From Bacteroidota bacterium (GTDB lineage: Bacteria > Bacteroidota > Bacteroidia > CAILMK01 > JAAYUY01): DNA of 46,576 bases. The stretch spans positions 1-46,576 of the forward strand of contig JABINZ010000002.1 in assembly GCA_018698135.1 (NCBI GenBank). Reading direction: 5' to 3'. Below the pieces are notes generated by a model. The model saw only the letters and a program-made list of their open reading frames with translations, was not told the origin of the DNA and did no database searches. The translations under genes were made by a program, and so were the position numbers. This document shows, piece after piece, positions 33,383 through 41,782 of the stretch (positions are counted from its first letter, which is position 1; every line of letters starts with the position of its first letter).

Positions 33383-33404
33383 TTAGGATGTATTAGTATC
33401 CTAA
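33383..33404. repeat. Inverted repeat TTAGGAT-N8-ATCCTAA
   Basis: A perfect 7-bp inverted repeat lies 17 bases before the ATG of the cysteine-rich T9SS gene. No T-run follows on either strand, so it is more likely an operator or 5' leader hairpin than a terminator. Confidence 0.4.
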
Positions 33405-33438
33405 CTTTATTAAAAGTAACCTATTTATTAATGGATCA

Positions 33439-33963
33439 CTAAACAATCGATAATTCATCAAGACTATTTGCAATTGTGAATAGTTCATGACTTGAGGAAT
33501 CCGAAAATTTAAAATTAACTATTTGCTCGAAAAATTGAATAAGAAGATCATAATAACCATGAGTATTGAAGATGATTACTTTTTTCTTTAAATAAGCAAG
33601 CTGGTTGAGTGTAATAATTTCCAACAATTCTTCCAACGTTCCAAAGCCTCCCGGCAAGGCGATAAATAAATCAGCCATTTCAAACATAATCGCTTTTCGC
33701 TCAGCCATTGTTTTGGTCACAATAGTTTCCTCATCATTTTCTCTGACAATACCTTTTTGATTCAGTTTTTCAGGTATAACTCCAATTACCTTCCCTTTAT
33801 TTAACTGGACATGGTCAGCCACTTTTCCCATCAAACCTTCTTTTCCTCCTCCATGAATTAATGTATGTCCTGATTGACCAATTAAATTTCCTAATTCAGC
33901 AGCGGTGTCAAAATACTTTTGATCGATATGTTTACTAGATGAGGCAAAAAGACAGATGTTCAT
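33439..33963 (-). CDS. LOG-family nucleotide 5'-monophosphate phosphoribohydrolase
   Basis: 174 residues, a full-length LOG/TIGR00730-type protein. The nucleotide site is intact: HGGGKEGLMG near residue 37, MAERK with R89, and PGGFGTLEE at 104-112. Family members release a base from nucleoside monophosphates (as in cytokinin activation or nucleotide salvage) in the cytoplasm. The bacterial substrate cannot be told from sequence. Its ATG overlaps the stop of the secreted hypothetical gene by four bases, so a cytoplasmic enzyme is translationally coupled to two secreted proteins, which is odd. Confidence 0.93.
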   Translation of the reverse strand: MNICLFASSSKHIDQKYFDTAAELGNLIGQSGHTLIHGGGKEGLMGKVADHVQLNKGKVIGVIPEKLNQKGIVRENDEETIVTKTMAERKAIMFEMADLFIALPGGFGTLEELLEIITLNQLAYLKKKVIIFNTHGYYDLLIQFFEQIVNFKFSDSSSHELFTIANSLDELSIV

Positions 33964-34835
33964 TTAGTTGCTTTGATATATGTTTTTGTGATACGCTTAA
34001 AATCCCGTTTTGTTAATTTGCCCATCCCACTTAGCGCATAATACGAATAGCATAAGCGAGTATGCTGCAGGTCAATAATTTGAATGCTTTTATCATAGGA
34101 ATTTGTGTTAACCAAATAGCAATAATCTGATTCATTTGAACTAATGGCTGTTTTAATCCAATTTTTATTTGAAATGATAAAAGGGAATGGATAAACACCC
34201 TTAATTTTCTCTTCACTAAGTTTAGGGGACAACATATCCGGATCAATCAGTAATGTTTTTGTTTTAATGATGTTGACTTTTCTGTTATAGTATTCTGACA
34301 AGTGTTGATTAATACTTAGTTCATTTCCTCTTATCCCATTAATACGCAGAGCATGTAAAGATTTTTGGATAGAACTAACCATTAACTTTAATCGATAAGC
34401 AGCCTGCATTCTGTCTTGTTCCAAACCATAAAAGTCGAATGGAGAGAACGCAACTAAATCGCTGAATTGGTATCTCGAAAGTTTATTTCGACCTCCATTA
34501 ATCAGGCATAAATAATGTCGCGTTTCAATATTTACAGAAATATCATTATTACGGGTAAATTCAAAATTATGTGCTAAGAGGAAAGAAAAAGAATCATTGG
34601 AAATGTATTGCTGGATTTCGTTTTTACTGATGAATTTATAGGGTGTTGTAGTCCATTGTTCTTTGATCGCTTTTACGAATGCTGAATCAAATTCGGTATG
34701 GTTTTGCAGTACAACCAAGGTTGTTGTTTGATGAAAGTTTTTCACTTCCTTGGAATTGCTTGAATTCGGAGAGTATTGGCCATAAACACAATGAGATAGA
34801 ATCAGAAGAAAGCTTATTATTGAGTAGTATTTCAT
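33960..34835 (-). CDS. Secreted hypothetical protein, 291 aa
   Basis: I do not recognise the family. The signal peptide is MKYYSIISFLLILSHCVYGQ, with cleavage near YGQ. The mature part has a recurring alpha/beta pattern: TTLVVLQNHTEFDSAFVKAI, YKFISKNEIQQYIS, SFSFLLAHNFEF, then a helical stretch (DRMQAAYRLKLMVSSIQKSL) and a basic C-terminus (GKLTKRDFKRITKTYIKATK). It has no T9SS domain, so it should be periplasmic. It overlaps the M28 peptidase stop by one base and the LOG start by four, indicating a tight three-gene operon. Confidence 0.72.
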   Translation of the reverse strand: MKYYSIISFLLILSHCVYGQYSPNSSNSKEVKNFHQTTTLVVLQNHTEFDSAFVKAIKEQWTTTPYKFISKNEIQQYISNDSFSFLLAHNFEFTRNNDISVNIETRHYLCLINGGRNKLSRYQFSDLVAFSPFDFYGLEQDRMQAAYRLKLMVSSIQKSLHALRINGIRGNELSINQHLSEYYNRKVNIIKTKTLLIDPDMLSPKLSEEKIKGVYPFPFIISNKNWIKTAISSNESDYCYLVNTNSYDKSIQIIDLQHTRLCYSYYALSGMGKLTKRDFKRITKTYIKATK

Positions 34836-36592
34836 TATAATACAATCATTTTGAGTGTTTGACTAATTTGATTTCCTATCACCACAGAGTAGGTATACAG
34901 ACCTTTAAATTCTCCATTATTAGTGAAAATATACGTATTGATTCCGCCATGTAATTGAATCCTTTCAGTAAATACAATTTTCCCAGTTATATCTCGAATG
35001 ACAATAGAGGCGTTTTTATTTTCAATTTTTGGTTCTGCAATGATTTTAATTTTGCTTGTTTTGAAGAATGGATTTGGACTATTTTGTAACAATGAAAAGG
35101 TCTGTTCATGATACTCTTTTAGCGACACTTTGTATTCGAATGAAAATTCTTCGGAAAACAAACTTGATATTCCATTTTCAACATTTGCAACACTAAAAAA
35201 ATATGTTTTGCCAGCATCCAGTTTATTAATATGAATTTTTGAATTTCCAGTAAAAGACATGACCGTATCAAAATATAAAGTGCCTGATCCTTTTGATCGA
35301 ATTCCAACACGGTAGTTTTTAAACAAGCTATCCTTATCTTTCATTAAAATATCAATACCTGTCCATACAGGTATGAATTCAGGATTTGGCACAAGAGGAG
35401 AGTTTGCAATTAAACCTACATTTATGCCATTCGATAGTGCATTTCTTCTCAAGTAATTCAGGTTAACAAAAAAACTATCAATACTTCCATCTGGTGGTTG
35501 GGTTGTATCAACTCCAATTATATCAGTAGATGTATGAGTCCTGTCAGGCAAAATACCTTTCCCATTTCCATGCTCATTGGCAGCACAATAACGTATAGCA
35601 GCATAACCTTTTTTTCGAAAAGGAATATGATCACCACCTCTTCCTGTACGATCTTCCATAATCATTAAATTAATAATTAAGGGGTACAAAAGCTTGGGAT
35701 TTATTTTTTCTTCCTGATTCATTTTAATATATCGAGCCAACTGTTTGTGTGATGAATTTCGAAATGAATCGTTTATTTGAGAATAGGAGAAAATACGAAC
35801 ATGAGTGCTGTCGGTATGTCCTGCATAAGGGCATGAAGGTAGCGAAGATGTATATCCACAATAAATTCCTCCAACAACATCATTGTTAAAAACAGCTTTA
35901 ACCAGCAAAGCCTTGTCGGCACAATATTGAGCAAATGCAGTAGCACCATGTAAGCCCTGATCTTCACCAGTTGTTGTCGTAAAAACAATGGTTTTATTGA
36001 AAGCATACTTACTCATGACACGAGCAAGTTCCATAACCAAAACGGTTCCCGATCCATTATCATCCATGCCTGGTGTATAACAAGTAGTATCGCAACCACC
36101 TTCACAACGGGTATCAAAATGCCCTTCTACTATCAAAATCTCATCACTTGTTGGATCAAGTCCGGGTAGTACTGCCATAACATTTTTATGACTCCCCATA
36201 CCACAAACCGATTTGTTAAAGTCAAGATAGGAAGTGATCAGTCTGTTTTCATTTTGTTCACTGAATTGTTGAAATTTAGCATAAATCCATCTTCTACAAG
36301 CTCCTATTCCTGTATTGTTTGAATGTGTATCTGAGGCCGTATTTCTATTGTAAAAAGATTCCAATTTTCGCAGATAACTGAATAATGAATCGTTTGAAAT
36401 CTCATTAATAAGTCCATTAATCAGCGAGTCTTGATTTTTAATGAATAGAGTAGGCTGATAATCCCCTCTGTTGTAGTTGCCTGTTAAAATGTTTTCAACA
36501 AGCTGATTGCTGACTTGAATGTTTGTTTGCGCAAAGTTGAATTGCGGAATAAATGCAAAAACTATGAACAGCAACTTAAATTGAGGATTCAT
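34835..36592 (-). CDS. T9SS-secreted M28-family metallopeptidase
   Basis: 585 residues, signal peptide to FNFAQ. The M28 catalytic set is readable: H158 and D160 in GHFDT, D178 in MDDNGSG, E210-D211 in TGEDQGLHG (Asp replaces the more usual second Glu), D238 in NNDVVGG and a late His in GGDHIPF. Extra cysteines (CEGGCDTTCYTP) sit next to the metal site and may form disulfides. Residues of about 385-490 form a fibronectin-III-like segment. The last 80 form a T9SS sorting domain (LQNSPNPFFKTSKIKI, GLYTYSVVIG). It should act as an extracellular aminopeptidase or carboxypeptidase. It heads the operon with the hypothetical and LOG genes and has its own promoter. Confidence 0.93.
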   Translation of the reverse strand: MNPQFKLLFIVFAFIPQFNFAQTNIQVSNQLVENILTGNYNRGDYQPTLFIKNQDSLINGLINEISNDSLFSYLRKLESFYNRNTASDTHSNNTGIGACRRWIYAKFQQFSEQNENRLITSYLDFNKSVCGMGSHKNVMAVLPGLDPTSDEILIVEGHFDTRCEGGCDTTCYTPGMDDNGSGTVLVMELARVMSKYAFNKTIVFTTTTGEDQGLHGATAFAQYCADKALLVKAVFNNDVVGGIYCGYTSSLPSCPYAGHTDSTHVRIFSYSQINDSFRNSSHKQLARYIKMNQEEKINPKLLYPLIINLMIMEDRTGRGGDHIPFRKKGYAAIRYCAANEHGNGKGILPDRTHTSTDIIGVDTTQPPDGSIDSFFVNLNYLRRNALSNGINVGLIANSPLVPNPEFIPVWTGIDILMKDKDSLFKNYRVGIRSKGSGTLYFDTVMSFTGNSKIHINKLDAGKTYFFSVANVENGISSLFSEEFSFEYKVSLKEYHEQTFSLLQNSPNPFFKTSKIKIIAEPKIENKNASIVIRDITGKIVFTERIQLHGGINTYIFTNNGEFKGLYTYSVVIGNQISQTLKMIVL

Positions 36593-36622
36593 ATGTAGTA
36601 ATTTAAATAATTCATATTGCTA

Positions 36623-36652
36623 CAAAGATATAAGTTCTTTTAATCTCACAAG
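36623..36652 (-). promoter_or_regulatory. Promoter of the M28 operon, CTTG-N18-TATCTTTG
   Basis: On the minus strand, CTTG (36652-36649), 18 bases, then TATCTTTG (36630-36623). The -7 is perfect, the -33 has one mismatch. It lies in the 157-base divergent region between the M28 and Omp28-like genes. Confidence 0.6.
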
Positions 36653-36749
36653 AATGATGTTATATGAAATCAGAACTGATAATTAGTTCAATTATTTTAC
36701 TAAATTGTGAGTCATAAAAACTAACCAAAACACAATTAAAATCTATTTT

Positions 36750-38894
36750 ATGAAAAAGCGTAGCATTACTGTATTATTTGCTTGTTTTATAAGTTTCATT
36801 GGGTTTTCACAAACCATTGTTACTACAGATGTACAAATGAGAAATGTTGTTCTTGAAGAATACACAGGTATTCATTGCGGATATTGTCCTGATGGACACG
36901 CCAGAGCAGAAGAGTTAAAGACCAACAATCCGGGACGAATTGAATTGTTAAATATACATGCCGGTGCTTTTGCAGTTCCTGCTGCTGGAGAACCTGAGTT
37001 CAGAACCATCTTTGGGGATAGTTTGGTTGCTCTGGCAGGGGTAAGTGGTTATCCTTCTGGAACGGTTAATCGACATATTTTCCCTGCAGTAGACGCCACT
37101 AAAACAGCATTAAGCCGTTCAGCATGGGCTGCTGTTGCTCCAGAAATACTTGCAAAGCCTTCGCCTGTAAATATTGGATTCAACTCAACTTTTGATTCAG
37201 CATCAAGGCAATTAACTATAGTAGTTGAAGCATACTATAGCATGAATAGCCCAGAAAGCAGTAATTATATCAATATTGCACTATTGGAAAATCATGTTAT
37301 TGGTTATCAGTCCGATTATGCCAATGGAACACATACTGATTATGACCACAAACACATATTGAGGCATTTAATTACTGGTCAGTGGGGTGCAAAAATTACA
37401 CAAACCAGCAAGGGATCCTTGTATACCAATACGTTTAATTATGTAGTTCCTGCAGAATGGGTCGCTTCTAATTGCGATGTGATGGTTTATATTTCAGAAA
37501 GCAAGCAGGAGGTTTATACCGGTTTTACTGCTCCAGCAGATGGCGGATCAGTAGATGGCACAACTGCCTTATTTATTGGTGATCTGGAACAAGCCGGAGT
37601 TGCTTTTGTAAAGGGAACTGAGGGAGCAAAGACAAGCTTTGATTTAGATGCATATAGTGCTTTAACAGGCACATCAGATTTTAAATTTGTTTTGACAAAT
37701 GATGCGCCTCATGGTTGGATATCATCTTTTACAATTGATGGAACAGATTATTCTGATTCGACAATAATATCTCTGACTGATGCTCAAGCAAAAACCATTA
37801 CTATCAATGTTACACCTGATGTAGCCGCTGCAATTTCAACTTTTACATTAAGCATGAAATCAATGGCAAATCCATTAATTGAAGAAAGGATTCAAAAAGT
37901 GTATGTGATTTCTGGAGTTACTGATTTGGTTCTTAACAATTCAGCTGCTTGGGGAAATGGAGATGAAGTACGAGCAAAAGACTTCGACAATGTAATCAAG
38001 GATGGTTTAACTTATGCTGGGAATTCATCATTTGCATCAGCTGAGTCGGAAGTAATAAAATTGATTAGCAGTGCCGATGTATTAAACGAAGTGCTGAATA
38101 TTTATTACAATGTTGGCTGGTCATTTCCATCGATGAATGATGACTTGTGTAATTTCTTTGCATTATTCCTTGATAGAGGAGGAAATCTATTCGTAAGTGG
38201 GCAAGATATTGCCTGGGATAATTTTGATGCAGGTGGTTATGGAACAGCAACAACTTCAAGTTTTGTCACTAATTATTTGCATGCAGGTTATGTTATTGAT
38301 GGAGATCAATCGCATTCTCAATTAACTGCAAATGGTGATGATGGTATTTTTAAAGCGGTGAACTCATCAGCCATTGAAAATAAATATGGCGTTAATCCAG
38401 ACAACGGACAGCCCTATTTCTATCCTGATCAACTTTCAGTTGGTAGTCAAGGACAATCCGTATTTTATTACAATGGAAATACATCTAAAACGGCTGTGGT
38501 AAGAAGTCGGGTTGAAGATTATAAAACATTGTTTATGGGTGTTAGTCTTGAAATGATTGCTGATGTAGCCGTTCAAAAAGAAATCATGAAACTGACCTAT
38601 GATTGGTTTAGTGGTTTATTATCAAATGAAGAATTCGATAGTAAGATGTTAGCAATTTCAGCTAATTATCCAAATCCGGCCAATCAGTATACCATGATTC
38701 CAATTCATGGTCAAAAGAAAGGACAAGTTGAGATTTATGATTTAGGAGGAAAAATCATTCAAAAATTATCCTATGCAAAAGGAACTAAAGAATTGAAACT
38801 GAACACATCCGATATGCAGGATGGATTGTATGTTTATAAAATTGTGGAGGATGGAAAAATAGTAAAATCCTTACTTTTTCAAATTATTCATTAA
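36750..38894 (+). CDS. Omp28-like thioredoxin-fold T9SS surface protein
   Basis: 714 residues, signal peptide to GFSQ. Residues of about 30-270 match the Omp28 family: MRNVVLEEYTGIHCGYCPDG with a thioredoxin-like C43-x-x-C46, then RIELLNIHAGAFAVP, GVSGYPSGTVNR with the cis-Pro-type YP, and NIALLENHVIGYQSDY. Residues of about 280-400 are an Ig-like segment and 410-620 form a Rossmann-like/ThuA-type domain (LFVSGQDIAWDNFDAG, FMGVSLEMIAD). The C-terminal 75 residues are a T9SS sorting domain (ANYPNPANQYTMIPI, MQDGLYVYKIV). A surface oxidoreductase or adhesin is plausible; the CxxC function is unproven. A hairpin follows the stop. Confidence 0.9.
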   Translation: MKKRSITVLFACFISFIGFSQTIVTTDVQMRNVVLEEYTGIHCGYCPDGHARAEELKTNNPGRIELLNIHAGAFAVPAAGEPEFRTIFGDSLVALAGVSGYPSGTVNRHIFPAVDATKTALSRSAWAAVAPEILAKPSPVNIGFNSTFDSASRQLTIVVEAYYSMNSPESSNYINIALLENHVIGYQSDYANGTHTDYDHKHILRHLITGQWGAKITQTSKGSLYTNTFNYVVPAEWVASNCDVMVYISESKQEVYTGFTAPADGGSVDGTTALFIGDLEQAGVAFVKGTEGAKTSFDLDAYSALTGTSDFKFVLTNDAPHGWISSFTIDGTDYSDSTIISLTDAQAKTITINVTPDVAAAISTFTLSMKSMANPLIEERIQKVYVISGVTDLVLNNSAAWGNGDEVRAKDFDNVIKDGLTYAGNSSFASAESEVIKLISSADVLNEVLNIYYNVGWSFPSMNDDLCNFFALFLDRGGNLFVSGQDIAWDNFDAGGYGTATTSSFVTNYLHAGYVIDGDQSHSQLTANGDDGIFKAVNSSAIENKYGVNPDNGQPYFYPDQLSVGSQGQSVFYYNGNTSKTAVVRSRVEDYKTLFMGVSLEMIADVAVQKEIMKLTYDWFSGLLSNEEFDSKMLAISANYPNPANQYTMIPIHGQKKGQVEIYDLGGKIIQKLSYAKGTKELKLNTSDMQDGLYVYKIVEDGKIVKSLLFQIIH

Positions 38895-38902
38895 GCACAT
38901 CT

Positions 38903-38951
38903 TTGAACACCAGACTAATCATTATTTTATCTAGTTTTGGTGTTCAATTTT
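38903..38951 (+). terminator. Hairpin after the Omp28-like gene
   Basis: TTGAACACCA (38903-38912) pairs perfectly with TGGTGTTCAA (38938-38947), extended inward by ACTA/TAGT with a small mismatch, and is followed by TTTT. It is probably a terminator. The right arm also contains TAGTTTTG (38932-38939), a match to the -7 consensus for the next gene. Confidence 0.65.
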
Positions 38952-38954
38952 AAC

Positions 38955-40034
38955 ATGTTTGATACCGAAAGTTTGAAAAAAATAACATTCATATTTGCCT
39001 TCACTTTATGGGGTTTATTCTTGCTAGCTCAAAAACAAGCTATTAAAAAGGACTCTTATCAAGCTATCATTAAATATGTATTTCAAACGGAAGGAAAAGT
39101 ATATTCTTCACCGATTGCGACACAAGATACTATCATTGTAATTGGTTCAAATGATAAATGCATTTATTTCCTATCAGCCAAAGGTAAACTGAAAGCTAAG
39201 TATAAAACCGAAGGAAAAATTCATGCAAGTCCGTCAATAATAGGGAAAGGTTTTATTACATGTGGTTCCTACGATAACCACTTTTATGTTTTCAAACCTG
39301 ATTTGTCTCTTCACCAAAAACGTTCTGAAGAAAGTGGGATTTTTACAACTACAGTTGATGTAGCCAAGGACACATTCATGTATGCTGTTGGAAAAGTAAT
39401 CAAATTCATTAATAATTTTGACACAATTGTTCATGAAATAAAATTAGAAAAGTTAACACACGCCAGCCCTACACAAATGAGGGATGGAACCATAGTTATT
39501 GGCTCAAACGACAAATATGTGTATTTCCTGAACCGTGATGGGACGATAAAAGCCAAATATAAAACGGGTTCATGGATCATGCATTCAGCCCCCTTGGAAT
39601 TACCTGATGGTACTATCGTTGTGGGCTCTTATGATAAAAAACTCTATTTCTTAAATCCGGATGGAAGCTTAAGAAATACATTTAAATGTGATGGCAGAAT
39701 ACATGCTAACCCTTTATTATTAAATGATACAACCATCGTTGTAAGTTCTTTCGATAAACACATCTATTTTATTTCCACAGATGGCAAGCTGATGAATAAA
39801 GTTGAAACAAATGGTTTGGTCTTTTCATCTCCTGCCAAATATAACGATGAAATTATTGTTTGTGGATCTTACGATAAACATCTTTATTTCATCGACCTGC
39901 ATGGAAATATAGTTGAGAAAGTTAAACTCAATGGGAAAATATTTTCATCACCACTTGTACTTCCTGATAAAACTGTGGTTGTAGGATGTAATGACTACAA
40001 TGTTTATTTTATTAAGCTTGAAGATAATTTATAG
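38955..40034 (+). CDS. Eight-repeat PQQ-like beta-propeller protein
   Basis: About 359 residues. ATG 38955 is chosen; in-frame TTG/GTG codons at 38937/38940 lie inside the upstream hairpin. A signal peptide (FIFAFTLWGLFLLAQ) is followed by eight repeats of about 40 residues of the form GKIHASP...TIVVGSYDKHLYFL..DGKLK-KYKT. Repeat 3 is divergent (YAVGKVIKFIN); the rest are strikingly uniform. This predicts one eight-bladed propeller of PQQ/BamB-like shape, but there is no lipobox or T9SS domain and no cofactor residues can be assigned. It lies between the Omp28-like and EFR1 genes, so a role near an envelope redox system is possible but unproven. Confidence 0.88.
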   Translation: MFDTESLKKITFIFAFTLWGLFLLAQKQAIKKDSYQAIIKYVFQTEGKVYSSPIATQDTIIVIGSNDKCIYFLSAKGKLKAKYKTEGKIHASPSIIGKGFITCGSYDNHFYVFKPDLSLHQKRSEESGIFTTTVDVAKDTFMYAVGKVIKFINNFDTIVHEIKLEKLTHASPTQMRDGTIVIGSNDKYVYFLNRDGTIKAKYKTGSWIMHSAPLELPDGTIVVGSYDKKLYFLNPDGSLRNTFKCDGRIHANPLLLNDTTIVVSSFDKHIYFISTDGKLMNKVETNGLVFSSPAKYNDEIIVCGSYDKHLYFIDLHGNIVEKVKLNGKIFSSPLVLPDKTVVVGCNDYNVYFIKLEDNL

Positions 40035-40055
40035 TATACATTAAAACGTATTCGT

Positions 40056-41147
40056 TTGACTGCCTATTCAAATTTACTTATCTATTATTTGTCGGGTACA
40101 GGAAATGCTATGCAAGCTGCAAAGTGGATTGCAGAGGATTTTGGAAATTCAGGAATTAAGTCTCAGGTGTATTCAATTGATAGGAACATCTCTTCGATTA
40201 AGCCAATTGCTGCTAACACATTGCTTGGATTTTGTTTTCCAACCCATGGTTTTAGTCTGGCTCCCTATATGCTAAACTTCATCCTGAAATTCCCTAAATG
40301 TACTAACAAAACGCATGTTTTTTTATTAAACACTCGAGCAGGTATGAAGCTTAGTAAGCTATTTCTTCCTGGTTTAAGTGGTCTTGCTCAAATTTTACCA
40401 GCGCTAATTCTATTACTTAAAGGTTACAAAATAAGATATATGCAGCCACTTGACCTGCCTTCAAATTGGATATCTATTCATCCTGGAATTAAGGCTAAAG
40501 TAGTTGCATCAATTTTTGAGCGTTGTAGAGGAATTGTCGGCAGGATGTCAAATCGATTATTGACAGGTAAAAGAAGATATCAGGCTTTCTGGTCCTTGCC
40601 TTTCGATTTAGCTGTGGCTCCAATCAGTGTGTTGTATTACTTTATTGGTCGTTATGGATTGGCAAAAACATTTTATTCTACCAAAGAATGTAATCAGTGT
40701 AATTTGTGCATTGATTTATGTCCTGTTCAAGCCATTTCATATAAGCGAAATCATCCCTTTTGGTCTTATAAATGTGAGAGTTGTATGCGCTGTATGAATA
40801 TTTGTCCTGAGCGTGCCATTCAAACTTCTCATGGATATTCTATCCCCTTGTGGATTGCCATTTCAGGCATTATTGAGTCATTTGTTTTCTCAGAAATTAA
40901 CAAAATCTCGGATGTTCTCTCTCAAAAAAATATCTGGACGACTATTCTTGATTTCCTAATTCAGGGAATCACTTTTCTATTGGTTATTTTTATTGCTTAT
41001 TTCTGTACACATTTCCTATTAAAAATAAAGGTTGTTGACATCTTCTTTCGCTATACTTCACTCACATATTTCAAATTCTGGAGACGGTATAGAAGCCCTG
41101 ATACAAAAATAAGTGGGTATAAAAAAGATCGGATTCAAACTACTTGA
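40056..41147 (+). CDS. EFR1-type flavodoxin/ferredoxin membrane protein (TTG start)
   Basis: 363 residues. The flavodoxin-like part starts at once (YLSGTGNAMQAAKWIAED, the FMN-phosphate loop, then FCFPTHGFSLAP). Residues of about 205-265 carry two [4Fe-4S] motifs, CNQCNLCIDLCP and CESCMRCMNICP. Two hydrophobic helices follow (WIAISGIIESFVF and FLIQGITFLLVIFIAYFC) and a basic tail. Family members are membrane-bound electron carriers of unknown partner. TTG 40056 is the only usable start: the previous gene's in-frame stop is 21 bases upstream and no ATG lies before the FMN loop. The 3' end overlaps the convergent XRE gene by 8 bases. Confidence 0.9.
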   Translation: MTAYSNLLIYYLSGTGNAMQAAKWIAEDFGNSGIKSQVYSIDRNISSIKPIAANTLLGFCFPTHGFSLAPYMLNFILKFPKCTNKTHVFLLNTRAGMKLSKLFLPGLSGLAQILPALILLLKGYKIRYMQPLDLPSNWISIHPGIKAKVVASIFERCRGIVGRMSNRLLTGKRRYQAFWSLPFDLAVAPISVLYYFIGRYGLAKTFYSTKECNQCNLCIDLCPVQAISYKRNHPFWSYKCESCMRCMNICPERAIQTSHGYSIPLWIAISGIIESFVFSEINKISDVLSQKNIWTTILDFLIQGITFLLVIFIAYFCTHFLLKIKVVDIFFRYTSLTYFKFWRRYRSPDTKISGYKKDRIQTT

Positions 41148-41673
41148 TAAATTCTATGCAAAATGGGTATTTATAATCCTGATCCATTGTGGCTTTGATG
41201 GCATTTATAATGGAAATGGCCGTTATAAAAACGCCCATAATAGGGAGAACTAAAAATCCAATTACGACAAATATGAGCATTGAGGCTGCAAATAAATAGA
41301 TGCAAAAACTTATTTGAAAGTTTAAAACAGCTTTGGCATGTTTATCAAAATCAGGAATCTCATCTCGCTTAAATAGCCAAATTAATAAGCCAATAAGTAC
41401 AATGGGCATGATGCTACTCACATGCAAAGCTGCAATCCAAAATTTGCTGTAATCCTTTTGAATAGGTGTATCCATATCTATAAATTCATTGATGTCGACA
41501 TCAAGTGCTTTAGCAATTGCTTTAAGCGTGTAAGCACGTGCAACTACATCTCCTCTTTCGAGACGCTGAATAGATCTGATATTAAGTTTTGAAGCTAATG
41601 CTAATTCATTTTGAGTTAAGCTTTTTACTTTTCTTAATTCAGCTATTTTTTTTCCAATGAGTTGCGAATGCAT
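41140..41673 (-). CDS. XRE-family regulator fused to a DUF4870 membrane domain
   Basis: 177 residues. Residues 5-60 are a Cro/C1-type helix-turn-helix (IAELRKVKSLTQNELALASK, then NIRSIQRLERGDVVARAYTL). Residues of about 75-175 are a DUF4870-like region with three or four hydrophobic helices (IMPIVLIGLLIWLF, ISFCIYLFAASMLIFVVIGF, VFITAISIINAIKA), preceded by the DUF4870 hallmark DKHAKAVLNFQISFCI. The protein is therefore a membrane-tethered transcription factor. Two 11-bp-spaced direct repeats upstream could be its operator. Its 3' end overlaps the EFR1 gene on the other strand. Confidence 0.9.
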   Translation of the reverse strand: MHSQLIGKKIAELRKVKSLTQNELALASKLNIRSIQRLERGDVVARAYTLKAIAKALDVDINEFIDMDTPIQKDYSKFWIAALHVSSIMPIVLIGLLIWLFKRDEIPDFDKHAKAVLNFQISFCIYLFAASMLIFVVIGFLVLPIMGVFITAISIINAIKATMDQDYKYPFCIEFIK

Positions 41674-41690
41674 GTTAATTGATTAGGATT

Positions 41691-41698
41691 CAAATGTA
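41691..41698 (-). promoter_or_regulatory. -7 element TACATTTG before the XRE gene
   Basis: TACATTTG on the minus strand lies 17 bases before the ATG and matches TAnnTTTG. There is no evident -33 box. Confidence 0.5.
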
Positions 41699-41729
41699 AA
41701 ACAGCAAAGTATGATAGATGAAAAATAGA

Positions 41730-41748
41730 TACGACATTTGTACGACAT
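41730..41748. promoter_or_regulatory. Direct repeats TACGACAT at 11-bp period upstream of the XRE gene
   Basis: TACGACAT occurs at 41730-41737 and 41741-41748, in helical phase, about 32-50 bases upstream of the -7 element. This is a plausible binding site for the XRE regulator or an activator. Confidence 0.45.
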
Positions 41749-41782
41749 ATCTTATTATTCGATATTTTATGGTGTTTTCAAG

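Noticed and set aside
33383-33404. Inverted repeat as the LOG operon terminator
   Set aside because: No T-run follows on the minus strand, and the stem is only 7 AT-rich pairs.
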